The notes: generated from the letters alone by a model not told the origin. Numbered from the stretch's first letter, positions 8,731 to 18,022 are shown. The stretch: 64,000 bases of DNA from CBDFKQ01 sp965248855 (GCA_965248855.1 CBDFKQ010000014.1:496001-560000), one strand, 5' to 3'. Translations and numbers: made by a program.

Positions 8731-10581
8731 TTATTTAACAACCTCACTTAAAAGCCTGTTAAAAATAGATAAACCGACTACATTCTGATTCACATCTTTT
8801 ATAGGATTAAAAGAATATTCTCTTAAAATTGTTTTTGCAGGGTCATCAAATGTTTTTTGAAACGAAAATTTTTCTCCGTTCAGTGCCCTGTCGTAATATC
8901 CTTTCCATTCATCATGAATGGATGCATCCATTACCGCAAAGGCATTTACACCAACTCCATATTCATAACCCATTGCGGCATAGCGTTCTTTATACCTGTC
9001 GTTAATAATGGTAACGTTATAGTTTTTATCTAAAGCCATTATACTATCATCGGTATTGTTAATCAAACCTTCCAACAAGGCCTGCTTATTTTCAATGTCT
9101 TTTCTCAAAAGGACATCTTTAGTTATATTTTTAGCAAAAACAGTAATTCCGGTAACCTTTTTCAAATCGTCAAAGATAGGAATATGTGTTATTTCAATAA
9201 ACATTTTTTGGTCGGTAGTCAAATCGCGCGCTTCTTCAATAATGGAAAATTTTTCTCCTCCAAAAGCTCTCTCATACAGTTTTTGACGATGTTCTTTTTG
9301 ATCTGCAGGTAATTTTTCAAGCACATTATCGCCCATTTTAAATGTTATTCCACGCTGCTCATATATTTTTCGCATTTCATTATTTACCGATAATATTTTA
9401 AAATAGATATCGATGGAAACAACGGCCGCATCAATATTATTTATTAAACTGTTCAAATTTGCTTCTTTAATTAAAATCTCATTTGTATTTCTTTGCATTT
9501 CTTCTTGAGTTGCTTCCAGTTCCTCCATATTTTGCCTCATTTCTTCTTCCTGCGCGCGCATTTGCTCCGTCATGAGTTGAGTTTCTTCTAATAATATACG
9601 TGTGCGCTCTGTAATTTTTGTATTAGAAAGCGCCATTGCAATACTTTCTGCAATTCGTTCTATAAATTTTATTTCGAAAGGTTGAAAATATTTAAATGAT
9701 GCTACCTCTAATACCCCCTGAATATTTGAATCGTTTTTAAGAGGTACTACCAATAAATTATTTGGAGTTGCTTCGCCAAGCCCCGATCGTATGGTGATAT
9801 AATTTTGAGGAATATCTTTTAAATATATTGTATCCATTTCCTGCCAGGCCTGTCCTGTAAGCCCTTCGCCAAGATTTATTTGTTTTTTTAAGTATTTTTT
9901 TCTGCCATAAGCATAAGTTGCTTTTAATTCAAGATATGGGTTTCCGGTTATATTATTATTAATAATAAAAATATTCCCCTGGTTGGCACCAATGTATTTA
10001 ATCAAACCCAATAAAATATCATTGCATTGCTTATCAAGGTCAGTCTCTATCCTTAGTATCTCACTAAGCTTGCTGAGCCCTTCATTTATCCAATTTCTTT
10101 GGCGGTCGGTTTCCGATACTTTTTTTAATTCTTCCCTTACATTCGACAGTGTTTTACCCAATTCACCTTCGTCGTTAAATACTTGAATATCATTATTTAA
10201 ATCCCCTTCACCAACCTTTAAAAAAAAGTTTTTAATGTTCATTAGTTCCCTTGCTGTTGAATTGGAATAATGAGAAATCTTTTCAAATTCAATTATCGAA
10301 GGGTTAAATTGATCAGGAATATTGCCTTTGGACAGCGATTCATAAAAATTACCGATTAAATTTATATTTCCGGTTAATTTTTTTATTAATCTGTTAATCA
10401 AAAATAAATTGGAAATAATAATTAAAAATATAATCAGGATAATCGAGATAATACTTCGATTGATAAAAAATAAAAATAGGATACCAAATACGGGAAGAAC
10501 GATCCCTGATAATATAATTGAAGTAGAAAGAATCGCGATATAGGATCGTAGTTTTTTCTTTTCATGGATTAATTTTTCCAT
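8731..10581 (-). CDS. Membrane-anchored GAF/PAS sensor protein without a kinase domain
   Basis: 616 residues. Two adjacent membrane segments fill about residues 12-62 with almost no periplasmic loop. A HAMP-like helical linker follows (about 64-165), then a GAF domain (about 170-315, ending near LEVASFKYFQPFEIKFIERI), a Glu/Gln-rich coiled coil (about 320-372, MRAQEEEMRQNMEELEATQ), and two PAS domains (about 373-490 and 495-612). No histidine kinase, GGDEF, EAL or methyl-accepting domain follows, and the protein ends just after the second PAS. It resembles the GAF-PAS proteins of Bacteroidota whose output is unclear. It probably signals by protein-protein contact. Divergent from crtZ with a 141-bp AT-rich spacer. 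Confidence 0.8.
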   Translation of the reverse strand: MEKLIHEKKKLRSYIAILSTSIILSGIVLPVFGILFLFFINRSIISIILIIFLIIISNLFLINRLIKKLTGNINLIGNFYESLSKGNIPDQFNPSIIEFEKISHYSNSTARELMNIKNFFLKVGEGDLNNDIQVFNDEGELGKTLSNVREELKKVSETDRQRNWINEGLSKLSEILRIETDLDKQCNDILLGLIKYIGANQGNIFIINNNITGNPYLELKATYAYGRKKYLKKQINLGEGLTGQAWQEMDTIYLKDIPQNYITIRSGLGEATPNNLLVVPLKNDSNIQGVLEVASFKYFQPFEIKFIERIAESIAMALSNTKITERTRILLEETQLMTEQMRAQEEEMRQNMEELEATQEEMQRNTNEILIKEANLNSLINNIDAAVVSIDIYFKILSVNNEMRKIYEQRGITFKMGDNVLEKLPADQKEHRQKLYERAFGGEKFSIIEEARDLTTDQKMFIEITHIPIFDDLKKVTGITVFAKNITKDVLLRKDIENKQALLEGLINNTDDSIMALDKNYNVTIINDRYKERYAAMGYEYGVGVNAFAVMDASIHDEWKGYYDRALNGEKFSFQKTFDDPAKTILREYSFNPIKDVNQNVVGLSIFNRLLSEVVK

Positions 10582-10722
10582 TGGTGTTTCTTAAGTATTG
10601 TGGAGTATTTTAGAGAAGTTTTACAAACTTAAACGTAAAATTTTTAATTTGAATAATGTTTTTTATCATTTTCAAAAAAACATTAATCTTTAAACAAAAA
10701 AGACAACTATCTGTTTAATAAT

Positions 10723-11175
10723 GTGATGATAATTACAAATATTTTAATTTTTATTATAAGTTTTATATTTATGGAGGGTGCGTCCTGGTTTATCCATAAA
10801 TATATTTTGCATGGATGGCTGTGGAAAATCCATGAAACACATCATCGAAGCTCAAAATCTTTTTTTGAATTAAATGATTTTGTTTCTCTATTCTTTGCTG
10901 CCTGTTCAATATTTTTAATTGTGCGTGGGTTAATGGATAAAGATTATAAATTGTGGATTGGGGCGGGTATAGCATTTTATGGAATTTTATATTTTATCTT
11001 GCACGACATTTTTATTCACAAACGAATTAAATTTTTTAAAAAAATTAATAATAAATATATCCAAGCCATTTCAAAAGCACATCGCACACATCACAAACAC
11101 CTCTCTAAAAAACCTTCCGAATCATTTGGGTTGCTTTGGGTAAATAAAAAATTTTTTGAGGGTGATCAAAGATGA
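10723..11175 (+). CDS. crtZ: Beta-carotene hydroxylase (CrtZ, fatty-acid hydroxylase superfamily)
   Basis: 150 residues, the usual CrtZ length. All four His motifs of the di-iron membrane hydroxylases are present in order: HKYILH near residue 26, HETHH near 38, HDIFIH near 90 and HRTHHKH near the C-terminus. Hydrophobic segments lie between them. The enzyme adds 3-hydroxyls to beta-ionone rings, making zeaxanthin from beta-carotene in the inner membrane. It is followed 78 bp later by a MerR/B12-type regulator of the CarH kind, which points to light- or cobalamin-dependent control of carotenoid production. No other crt genes are in the window. Confidence 0.88.
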   Translation: MMIITNILIFIISFIFMEGASWFIHKYILHGWLWKIHETHHRSSKSFFELNDFVSLFFAACSIFLIVRGLMDKDYKLWIGAGIAFYGILYFILHDIFIHKRIKFFKKINNKYIQAISKAHRTHHKHLSKKPSESFGLLWVNKKFFEGDQR

Positions 11176-11253
11176 GATAATTCTTTTTTTAAACAATCAT
11201 TACAGTTTCCTGTTTTAATTAATATCTCTTTATTTAAGTTTTTATTACCGTAC

Positions 11254-12138
11254 ATGGGCCTTTATTCTATCAAAGATTTAGAAAATTTATCCGGCATAAA
11301 GGCACATACATTACGCATTTGGGAACAGCGATACAATATTATTACTCCAAAAAGAACAGATACCAATATCAGGCTTTATGACGATACCGATTTAAAATTT
11401 ATCCTTAATATTTCTTTACTGAGAGAGTACGGTTATAAAATCTCACAAATTTCGCTAATGAGCGAAATTGAGGTTAAGGCTGAGGTGGTTTCGCTGACAG
11501 AAAAAAATATAAAATTTCCCGATCAAATCCAAACGCTCACCATTGCCATGATTGATTTGGATGAGGAACGATTTGAAAAGGTTATTGCTTTAAATATTCT
11601 TCAATTGGGGTTTGAGCAAACCATGGTTAATATTATTTATCCTTTTTTGCATAAAATAGGAGTACTTTGGATGACAGGCTCGATCAGTCCTGCGCAAGAA
11701 CATTTTATCAGTAACCTTATCCGACAAAAAATTATAGTTGCCATTGATGGGCAACCCAACCACTGGAATAATAAAACAAAAAAATTCATGCTTTTTTTAC
11801 CCGAGGGCGAACTACATGAAATCAGTTTATTATTTGCGAATTATATGCTTCGTTCGAGGCAGCAAAAAGTAATATATCTTGGGCAGAGTTTGCCATTTGC
11901 TGATTTGGAATCGGCCTTTGAAAAGCACAGACCCGATTATATATTTACAATCCTCACTTCTTTCCCCTCCGACATCGAGGCACAGAAATATATCGCAAAA
12001 CTTAAAGACCGCTTTATTGAATCAAAAATACTTTTAACCGGTTACCGGGTTACTAATAACAATTTGATTATAAAATCACCCAACGTGATTGTTTTTGAGA
12101 AATTTAATCAGTTGGTAGAGTTGATAGAAACATTTTAA
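11254..12138 (+). CDS. MerR-type regulator with B12-binding domain (CarH/LitR-like photoreceptor)
   Basis: 294 residues. The N-terminal MerR winged helix is clear (YSIKDLENLSGIKAHTLRIW, then EQRY and a wing). A helical segment carries the Wx9EH signature as W139 and E149-H150, the residues that cap adenosylcobalamin in CarH. The cobalamin Rossmann-like domain follows, with a candidate lower axial ligand His188 in GELHE, in place of the canonical DxHxxG/ExHxxG; here the Gly is Ser. In CarH/LitR proteins AdoCbl permits tetramer repression in the dark and light breaks it. Position directly after crtZ suggests it regulates carotenoid genes. That it binds AdoCbl and senses light is inference from motifs. 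Confidence 0.82.
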   Translation: MGLYSIKDLENLSGIKAHTLRIWEQRYNIITPKRTDTNIRLYDDTDLKFILNISLLREYGYKISQISLMSEIEVKAEVVSLTEKNIKFPDQIQTLTIAMIDLDEERFEKVIALNILQLGFEQTMVNIIYPFLHKIGVLWMTGSISPAQEHFISNLIRQKIIVAIDGQPNHWNNKTKKFMLFLPEGELHEISLLFANYMLRSRQQKVIYLGQSLPFADLESAFEKHRPDYIFTILTSFPSDIEAQKYIAKLKDRFIESKILLTGYRVTNNNLIIKSPNVIVFEKFNQLVELIETF

Positions 12139-12486
12139 ATCGATGGTTGGAAACCTATCCATAGGTTTTATTTTAAACAGGTAAATAATGTTTGGTTTTG
12201 CCTTGCGCACGGCTTCACTTTCGCATATAATCGTTTGTGCCTCATAAAGGATTATCATTTCAATTACTAATCCCGAAAAAAATTCAACATAAAAATGAAA
12301 TATTTTTATAATTATCAGTTTATCAATATCAGTATACTCATAATTTTAAAAACCTATATATAAAATGTATTGTAACTATAACATTTAATTAATTTTAAAT
12401 CAATCTTTTGTTTTAATCGGATATCAATCTTTTTAAGGTATTTTGTAAAATAATATAAATTGCTTTAATAATTTGATAATAAATAC
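12139..12486. other. 348-bp intergenic region, no gene seen
   Basis: Very AT-rich spacer between the MerR-type regulator and the DNA ligase. I see no RNA gene, good coding frame or clear hairpin terminator; it presumably holds the ligase promoter. Confidence 0.5.
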
Positions 12487-14076
12487 ATGAAAAATTTTGC
12501 CCTTCTTATTACAAAGATTTCATCAAGCACAAAAACAAATGAAAAGCAGCAGGCAATAGCAGATTATTTTTCATTGGCAAGCGAAGAAGACAAAATTTAT
12601 TCACTGGCACTTTTAATTGGTTGGAGGCCTAAAAGAATTATAAATTCTACAAAATTACATATTTGGAGCGCCGAAGAAGCAAACATACCCTTATGGCTTT
12701 TTGAAGAATCTTATCACAATGTTGGTGATTTGGCTGAAACCATTGCCCTCATTTTACCTGAGCATAATAATATTTCGGAAAGAACATTAAAAGAATGGAT
12801 TGATCACTTAATGAGTCTTTATAATTTAGAAGACCAAGGGAAAAAGGAAGTTATATTGGAAGCATGGCACGAATTAAGTACCAATGAAAGATATGTTTTT
12901 AATAAATTGATTACCGGAAATTTCAGAATCGGAGTTTCGCAGGCATTAACAGTTAATGCCTTATCAAAATTATATAAAACTGATCCTCAAATTATTACAC
13001 ACAGAATATCGGGCAATTGGAGCCCACTGAAAATTACATTTGAAGAGCTTATTTCGGGTGATCATGTTAATACCGATAACTCTAAACCATATCCTTTTTA
13101 CCTCGCTTATGCTATTGAAGGAAAGGTAGAAGACCTTGGTAAACCCGATGAATGGCAGGCGGAGTGGAAATGGGATGGAATAAGAGGGCAGATTATTAAA
13201 CGAAATGACCATTTATTTGTTTGGAGCAGGGGAGAAGATTTAATTACAGAAAAATTTCCCGAGTATGATATTTTTAAAAATCTCTTACCTGATGGAACTG
13301 TGTTAGATGGCGAAATTATTTGCTTTGCAGATGGCAAACCACTTCCTTTTAATATTTTACAAACTCGAATAGGAAGAAAAAATATTACAAAAAAAATATT
13401 ACTGGAAGCCCCTGTTGCTTTTATATTATATGATATTTTAGAGTGGAGCGGTGAAGATATAAGAAAAAAAACCCTTAAGGAACGAAGATTTATTTTAGAA
13501 GACCTTCATAAAAAAATTAATAATCCGGTTTTACAAATTTCTCCGGTTGCATACTTTACAACCTGGGAGGAATTGTCACATCTTCAAAAGCAATCACGAT
13601 TAAATGCGAGTGAAGGATTAATGTTAAAGGCAAAAAATTCTATTTATCAAGCCGGAAGAAAAAGAGGAGATTGGTGGAAATGGAAAGTAGATCCTTTATC
13701 AATTGATTGTGTGATGGTAGCCGCGCAAAAGGGACATGGCAGACGAGCTAATCTTTATACGGATTATACATTTGCTGTTCGAAATGGCAAGGAACTTGTC
13801 ACTTTTACTAAAGCATATTCCGGTTTAACAGATAAAGAATTTACAGAAGTGGATGCATTTGTTAAAAAAAATATTATAGAAAAATTCGGTCCTGTTAGAA
13901 CGGTGAAGCCCGAACTTGTTTTTGAAATTGGTTTTGAAGGAATTGCAGAAAGCAAAAGGCATAAATCAGGTGTTGCACTTCGTTTTCCAAGAATTCTCAG
14001 ATGGAGAAAAGATAAAAATAGCGATGAAATAAATACTTTAGATGATCTGCAAAGTATTTTAAAGAATTTTGTTTGA
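12487..14076 (+). CDS. ATP-dependent DNA ligase
   Basis: 529 residues. The N-terminal ~200 residues form the helical DNA-binding domain of bacterial LigB/LigC-like ATP ligases. The adenylation motif is EWKWDGIRGQ with the nucleotidyl-lysine K228. Further nucleotidyltransferase motifs follow (SRGED, LDGEIICF, EGLMLKAKNS, WWKWKVDP), then an OB-fold domain ending with a basic RFPRILRWRKDK segment. It seals nicks using ATP and is additional to the essential NAD-dependent LigA. In many bacteria it sits in a four-gene cluster with a ligase-associated exonuclease, an Lhr-like helicase and a phosphoesterase; none of those is adjacent here. Convergent with plsY, with four bases between stop codons. 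Confidence 0.92.
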   Translation: MKNFALLITKISSSTKTNEKQQAIADYFSLASEEDKIYSLALLIGWRPKRIINSTKLHIWSAEEANIPLWLFEESYHNVGDLAETIALILPEHNNISERTLKEWIDHLMSLYNLEDQGKKEVILEAWHELSTNERYVFNKLITGNFRIGVSQALTVNALSKLYKTDPQIITHRISGNWSPLKITFEELISGDHVNTDNSKPYPFYLAYAIEGKVEDLGKPDEWQAEWKWDGIRGQIIKRNDHLFVWSRGEDLITEKFPEYDIFKNLLPDGTVLDGEIICFADGKPLPFNILQTRIGRKNITKKILLEAPVAFILYDILEWSGEDIRKKTLKERRFILEDLHKKINNPVLQISPVAYFTTWEELSHLQKQSRLNASEGLMLKAKNSIYQAGRKRGDWWKWKVDPLSIDCVMVAAQKGHGRRANLYTDYTFAVRNGKELVTFTKAYSGLTDKEFTEVDAFVKKNIIEKFGPVRTVKPELVFEIGFEGIAESKRHKSGVALRFPRILRWRKDKNSDEINTLDDLQSILKNFV

Positions 14077-14080
14077 TTAT

Positions 14081-14719
14081 TTATCTTTTAAGTCGCAATC
14101 GGGTTTTGCTCTCTTCACCATGAAGCAATCGCACAATGTTTTTTTGGTGCGTAATCACAACAACCAAAAACATTGTAAATCCAAAAACAATCACTAAGGG
14201 TTCATTCATATTAAACCTGGGTGTCAGCAAAAGCACAGGAAATGCTAAAGTTGCAAGCATAGAGCCTAAAGAAACGTATTTAGAAGTAAGGAAAACGATA
14301 ATAAAAATTCCTAAACACAATAAAGCAACCCATATATGAATGGATAAAACCATTCCCAATAAAGTAGCAACACCTTTACCGCCTTTAAATTTTTCAAAAA
14401 TTGGAAATATATGCCCTATCACAGCCAGTATACCAAAAGCTAATTTATAATAGATGATATTTGGATAGGTTTCAATATCCAGATAATATAAAAATAAGGC
14501 ATAAGAGGTAGCTGTCCATCCTTTTAATACATCCGCAAGCATTACAATTATACCCGCTCTTTTGCCCATAACTCTGAAAGTATTGGTAGCACCTGCATTT
14601 CCACTTCCATGTTCTCGAATATCAATTCCGAAATAGGCCTTTCCATACCATACAGCGGTTGGTATCGATCCTATAAAATAGGCCAGTATTCCGCCAAGCA
14701 AAATGAAAAACAAAGTCAT
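14081..14719 (-). CDS. plsY: Glycerol-3-phosphate acyltransferase PlsY
   Basis: 212 residues from the ATG at 14719 (MTLFFILLGG). An upstream ATG at 14776 would add a 19-residue extension absent from the family. Five hydrophobic segments are visible with the conserved motifs GSIPTAVW, HGSGNAGATN, KGG and GKGVATLLG of acyl-phosphate-dependent acyltransferases. It transfers acyl groups from acyl phosphate to glycerol-3-phosphate, the first step of phospholipid synthesis, at the inner membrane. A single gene convergent with the DNA ligase and divergent from murQ. Confidence 0.93.
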   Translation of the reverse strand: MTLFFILLGGILAYFIGSIPTAVWYGKAYFGIDIREHGSGNAGATNTFRVMGKRAGIIVMLADVLKGWTATSYALFLYYLDIETYPNIIYYKLAFGILAVIGHIFPIFEKFKGGKGVATLLGMVLSIHIWVALLCLGIFIIVFLTSKYVSLGSMLATLAFPVLLLTPRFNMNEPLVIVFGFTMFLVVVITHQKNIVRLLHGEESKTRLRLKR

Positions 14720-14923
14720 ATTATAATTAATTTTTTGTGTTAACAGTATATTAATATTATGCCAAATGATTAACAATTTGTAAACATTGCAATGGCAAAC
14801 ATAATTCTTTGTAACTACTTAAGCAAAATTCAATATTTAAAGATCAGCTTAATTTATTTTAAATAATAATTATTACCTTACTTAAGTTCATTAGTGGTTA
14901 AAGTAAATAAAAAAAATTAAATA

Positions 14924-15736
14924 ATGAGTCGCATAACAGAATCATCATCGGCATATAACAATTTGGAAACAATGCCTGTAGATGAAATTTTAAAAAATAT
15001 TAATAGGGAAGATCAATCAGTTCCATTGGCAGTTGCTGAGGCAATACCACAAATTGAAAAACTTGTTGTTGAAATTGCCAAGAGAATGAAAGAAGGCGGA
15101 AGGCTTTTCTATATTGGTGCAGGCACAAGCGGCCGGTTAGGAGTGGTAGATGCATCCGAGTGCCCGCCAACCTTTGGTGTTCCGTTTGATTTAGTAATCG
15201 GAATAATAGCAGGTGGCGATTCAGCCATAAGAAAAGCAGTTGAGTTTGCCGAAGATGATACAGAACAAGGTTGGATAGATTTAGGAAAATATAATATTAA
15301 TAATAGCGACAGTTTAATTGGCATTGCGGCATCAGGAAGTACACCATATGTTATAGCGGCTTTGAAAAAAGCAAATCAAGAAGGTATTTTAACGGGTTGC
15401 ATTGTTTGTAATTATCAAAGTGAAATTGCTCAAATAGCAAAGTATCCTGTTGAAGCAGTTGTAGGGTCTGAGTTTATAACCGGCAGTACACGTATGAAAG
15501 CAGGAACTGCACAAAAATTAGTACTTAATATGCTTTCAACTGCAGTGATGATTCAATTGGGGAAAGTAAAAGGAAATAAAATGGTTGATATGCAAATGTC
15601 GAATAATAAATTGATAGCCAGAGGTGAACAAATGATAATGGATGAATTAAATATTAATGAAATATCCGCTAAAAATTTATTGACAACCTTTGGAAGTGTG
15701 AGAAAAGCAATAGACGGTTATAAAAAGAAAAATTAA
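14924..15736 (+). CDS. murQ: N-acetylmuramic acid 6-phosphate etherase MurQ
   Basis: 270 residues covering one SIS domain. Signature segments are GAGTSGRLGVVDASECPPTFG around residues 65-85 and the C-terminal TGSTRMKAGTAQK. MurQ removes the lactyl ether from MurNAc-6-phosphate, giving GlcNAc-6-phosphate plus lactate during cell-wall recycling. The protein is slightly shorter than the ~300-residue E. coli form, as is usual for Bacteroidota. It is monocistronic here and is followed by a GC-rich palindrome at 15753-15799. Confidence 0.93.
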   Translation: MSRITESSSAYNNLETMPVDEILKNINREDQSVPLAVAEAIPQIEKLVVEIAKRMKEGGRLFYIGAGTSGRLGVVDASECPPTFGVPFDLVIGIIAGGDSAIRKAVEFAEDDTEQGWIDLGKYNINNSDSLIGIAASGSTPYVIAALKKANQEGILTGCIVCNYQSEIAQIAKYPVEAVVGSEFITGSTRMKAGTAQKLVLNMLSTAVMIQLGKVKGNKMVDMQMSNNKLIARGEQMIMDELNINEISAKNLLTTFGSVRKAIDGYKKKN

Positions 15737-15752
15737 GTTTCTCTTTTTTCCA

Positions 15753-15799
15753 GGGCTTGCCGGCGAATCTTTGTGAGAGAAAGATTCGCCGGCAAGCCT
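15753..15799. repeat. GC-rich 18-19-bp perfect palindrome, terminator or REP-like element
   Basis: GGCTTGCCGGCGAATCTT at 15754-15771 pairs exactly with 15781-15798, leaving a short GTGAGAG-type loop. Its base composition is far more GC rich than the surroundings. It follows murQ, so it may terminate it, but there is no proper T-tract after the stem. A dispersed palindromic repeat is the alternative. Confidence 0.65.
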
Positions 15800-15920
15800 A
15801 TATTTATTTTAAATTTTGATATACCGGAAAAGTTTTATAAAAGATTGTTAAAAATTCATTTAAACAAACCGATTTAGTATGAAAGTCTCTTAAAAATCAA
15901 TGTAAAATTTAGTTATAAAT

Positions 15921-16886
15921 TTAAAAGTCTTCACCTGTAGTAAAAGTATGAGAATCTTTTCCGGAACCTACACCTGCTTTTTGATATTCAGCAACACGGT
16001 TTTCGAAGAAATTAGTTTTGCCTCTGAGTGATATCAAATCCATAAAATCAAAAGGATTTTCGGCATTAAAATATTTTTCATAACCCAGCTCACTTAACCA
16101 AAAATCAGCAACAAACTCAATGTATTGACTCATTAATTTGGCATTCATCCCAATCAAAGCAACAGGAAGCGCCTCAGTAATAAATTCTTTTTCAATCGTT
16201 ACCGCCTCTAAAATAATTTCATAAATTCTTTCCTGCGATAATTTATTTTTCAAATATCGCGTGTAAAGCAAACATGCAAAATCACAGTGTAAACCTTCGT
16301 CACGAGAAATTAATTGATTAGAAAAACTTAATCCCGGCATTAATCCGCGCTTTTTCAACCAAAATATAGAACAAAAGCTACCTGAAAAGAAAATACCTTC
16401 AACAGCAGCAAAAGCCACAATTCTTTCAACAAAACTATCGCTGTTGATCCACTTTAAAGCCCATTCGCCTTTTTTCTTTACACAATCAATAGTATCAAGA
16501 GCATGAAAAAGCCTGTCCTTTTCTACAGGGTCTTTAATATAAGTATCAATTAATAAAGAGTAAGTTTCGGAGTGAATATTCTCCATCATTATTTGAAATC
16601 CATAAAAGCATTTTGCTTCCGGTAATTGAACCTCTTTTAAAAAGTTTTCAGCTAAATTTTCGTTCACAATGCCATCACTTGCAGCAAAAAATGCCAATAT
16701 GTGAGATACAAAATGTCTTTCACCATCATTAAGTTTCTCCCAATCACGCAAATCTGCCGATAGATCAATTTCTTCTGCTGTCCAAAAACTGGCTTCAGCT
16801 TGTTTATACATTTCCCAGATATCAGGGTTTTGGATAGGGAAGAGAACAAATCTGTTTTTATTTTCTACTAAAATAGGTTCCTGCAT
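15921..16886 (-). CDS. nrdB: Class I ribonucleotide reductase small subunit (R2)
   Basis: 321 residues with the eukaryotic-like R2 signature. The first iron ligands lie in the region ending SDGIVNENLAENF, and the helix CFYGFQIMMENIHSETYSLLID holds two further Glu/His ligands and the likely radical Tyr (TYSLLID). A later helix pair has AVEGIFFSGSF and ISRDEGLHCDFA. The C-terminal tail ends in a flexible TFTTGEDF peptide that would dock into the large subunit. It supplies the tyrosyl radical for deoxynucleotide synthesis. The large subunit gene is not downstream within this window and upstream lies the divergent rplU, so nrdA must be elsewhere. Confidence 0.92.
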   Translation of the reverse strand: MQEPILVENKNRFVLFPIQNPDIWEMYKQAEASFWTAEEIDLSADLRDWEKLNDGERHFVSHILAFFAASDGIVNENLAENFLKEVQLPEAKCFYGFQIMMENIHSETYSLLIDTYIKDPVEKDRLFHALDTIDCVKKKGEWALKWINSDSFVERIVAFAAVEGIFFSGSFCSIFWLKKRGLMPGLSFSNQLISRDEGLHCDFACLLYTRYLKNKLSQERIYEIILEAVTIEKEFITEALPVALIGMNAKLMSQYIEFVADFWLSELGYEKYFNAENPFDFMDLISLRGKTNFFENRVAEYQKAGVGSGKDSHTFTTGEDF

Positions 16887-17138
16887 AATTATTAGTGATA
16901 TTAATATATAATTTTTTTTAATTTAATATGAAAATGATTTACTTATAAATGCAAAAGATCATATTTTGTTTTGAGATTTTATCAATTAACAAAGTTATTT
17001 TAATCAATTGAATATTGCGTAAAAAGCACATTTTAATTTTTTTACATCCTAATTAAAATAATTTTTCTATTTTTAATACTTGATTTTTAGGATTCTATAT
17101 TATTTTTTAATCTTTTTAGTGAGAATTTTACAAAAGCG

Positions 17139-17169
17139 TTTGTTTTATTGAAACTCATCCTGCATCTTT
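17139..17169 (+). promoter_or_regulatory. rplU-rpmA promoter, Bacteroidota type
   Basis: TTTG at 17139-17142 is followed after 19 nt by CATCTTTG, close to the TAnnTTTG -7 consensus, about 30 bp before the rplU start. The 16887-17138 stretch upstream is AT rich and otherwise empty; it also carries the nrdB promoter on the other strand. Confidence 0.55.
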
Positions 17170-17197
17170 GCAGTCCCATTTGAAAAGCACTAAAGAA

Positions 17198-17509
17198 ATG
17201 TACGCAATAGTAGAGATCGCAGGTCAGCAATTTAAAGTTGAAAAAGACCGATTTGTTTATACACACAGATTGACTGAAGAAGTTGGAGCGGAATTAACTT
17301 TCGACAGAGTTCTTTTAGTTGATAACGAAGGCGCAATAAGTGTTGGTTTACCAACAGTATCCGGAGCATCAGTATCCGGAAAAATTCTTGAGCACGTTAA
17401 AGGCGAAAAAGTAATTGTTTTTAAGAAGAAAAGAAGAAAGGGATATAAGAAGAGAAACGGACATCGTCAAGAGTTTTCTAAAGTATTAATTAGTGGAATT
17501 GCATTCTAA
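17198..17509 (+). CDS. rplU: 50S ribosomal protein L21
   Basis: 103 residues from the ATG at 17198 (MYAIVEIAGQQFKVEKD), the normal L21 length; an earlier in-frame ATG would add ten residues not found in the family. The C-terminal KKRRKGYKKRNGHRQ motif is the L21 signature that contacts 23S rRNA. It precedes rpmA by 30 bp in the conserved rplU-rpmA operon. The rRNA operon begins shortly after. Confidence 0.97.
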   Translation: MYAIVEIAGQQFKVEKDRFVYTHRLTEEVGAELTFDRVLLVDNEGAISVGLPTVSGASVSGKILEHVKGEKVIVFKKKRRKGYKKRNGHRQEFSKVLISGIAF

Positions 17510-17539
17510 GTTAAAATAGAATAAAAATAAGATAACAAA

Positions 17540-17818
17540 ATGGCACATAAAAAAGGAGCCGGTAGTTCTAGAAACGGTAGAGAGTCTGAAAGTAAAAGAC
17601 TTGGTGTTAAAATTTTTGGTGGTCAGATAGCAAAATCAGGTAATATTATTGTTCGTCAGCGAGGAACAAAACATCACCCCGGTTTATATGTTGGAATTGG
17701 AAAAGACCATACACTTTTTGCTTTAGTAGATGGCATTGTTGTTTTTAAGAAAGGTTTGAAAGAAAGATCATATGTTTCTATTCAGCCAACTGAAGAGCAT
17801 AAAATAGCCGCGGAATAA
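17540..17818 (+). CDS. rpmA: 50S ribosomal protein L27
   Basis: 92 residues beginning MAHKKGAGSSRNGRESESK, the classical L27 N-terminus that reaches the peptidyl transferase centre. No N-terminal leader peptide of the Firmicutes type is present. The GGQIAKSGNIIVRQRGTKHH segment is also diagnostic. Co-transcribed with rplU and ended by a hairpin terminator at 17825-17861. Confidence 0.97.
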   Translation: MAHKKGAGSSRNGRESESKRLGVKIFGGQIAKSGNIIVRQRGTKHHPGLYVGIGKDHTLFALVDGIVVFKKGLKERSYVSIQPTEEHKIAAE

Positions 17819-17824
17819 TTTAAA

Positions 17825-17861
17825 AATATTCCAAAAAAATAAACTATTTTTTTGGAATATT
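17825..17861 (+). terminator. Terminator of rplU-rpmA
   Basis: AATATTCC plus an A-run pairs with a T-run plus GGAATATT just after the rpmA stop, giving an AT-rich but perfect long stem before the rRNA promoters. Confidence 0.7.
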
Positions 17862-17873
17862 AAAAGCTTTAAT

Positions 17874-17881
17874 TACCTTTG
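17874..17881 (+). promoter_or_regulatory. rRNA operon promoter P1 (-7 box)
   Basis: TACCTTTG matches TAnnTTTG exactly and lies 12 bp beyond the rpmA terminator. A boxA-like GTTCTTT follows at about 17980, joined to an AATCAGGGAAACGA string that recurs after 16S at about 19949. Confidence 0.55.
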
Positions 17882-18022
17882 CATCCCGTTACGGAAAGAA
17901 GGGAGTCGGATGGGAGTTGATTAAGTTCTTAAATAAGTTGTTTTGGGATTAGAGGGGTGTTAAGACAGTTTTAGATTTTGTTCTTTATAATCAGGGAAAC
18001 GAAAAAATATTTTAAATTTTAT

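Noticed and set aside
12076..12258. A 60-codon minus-strand frame at the end of the MerR-type gene
   Set aside because: Mostly overlaps the 3' end of a clear gene, with no motif or start signal.
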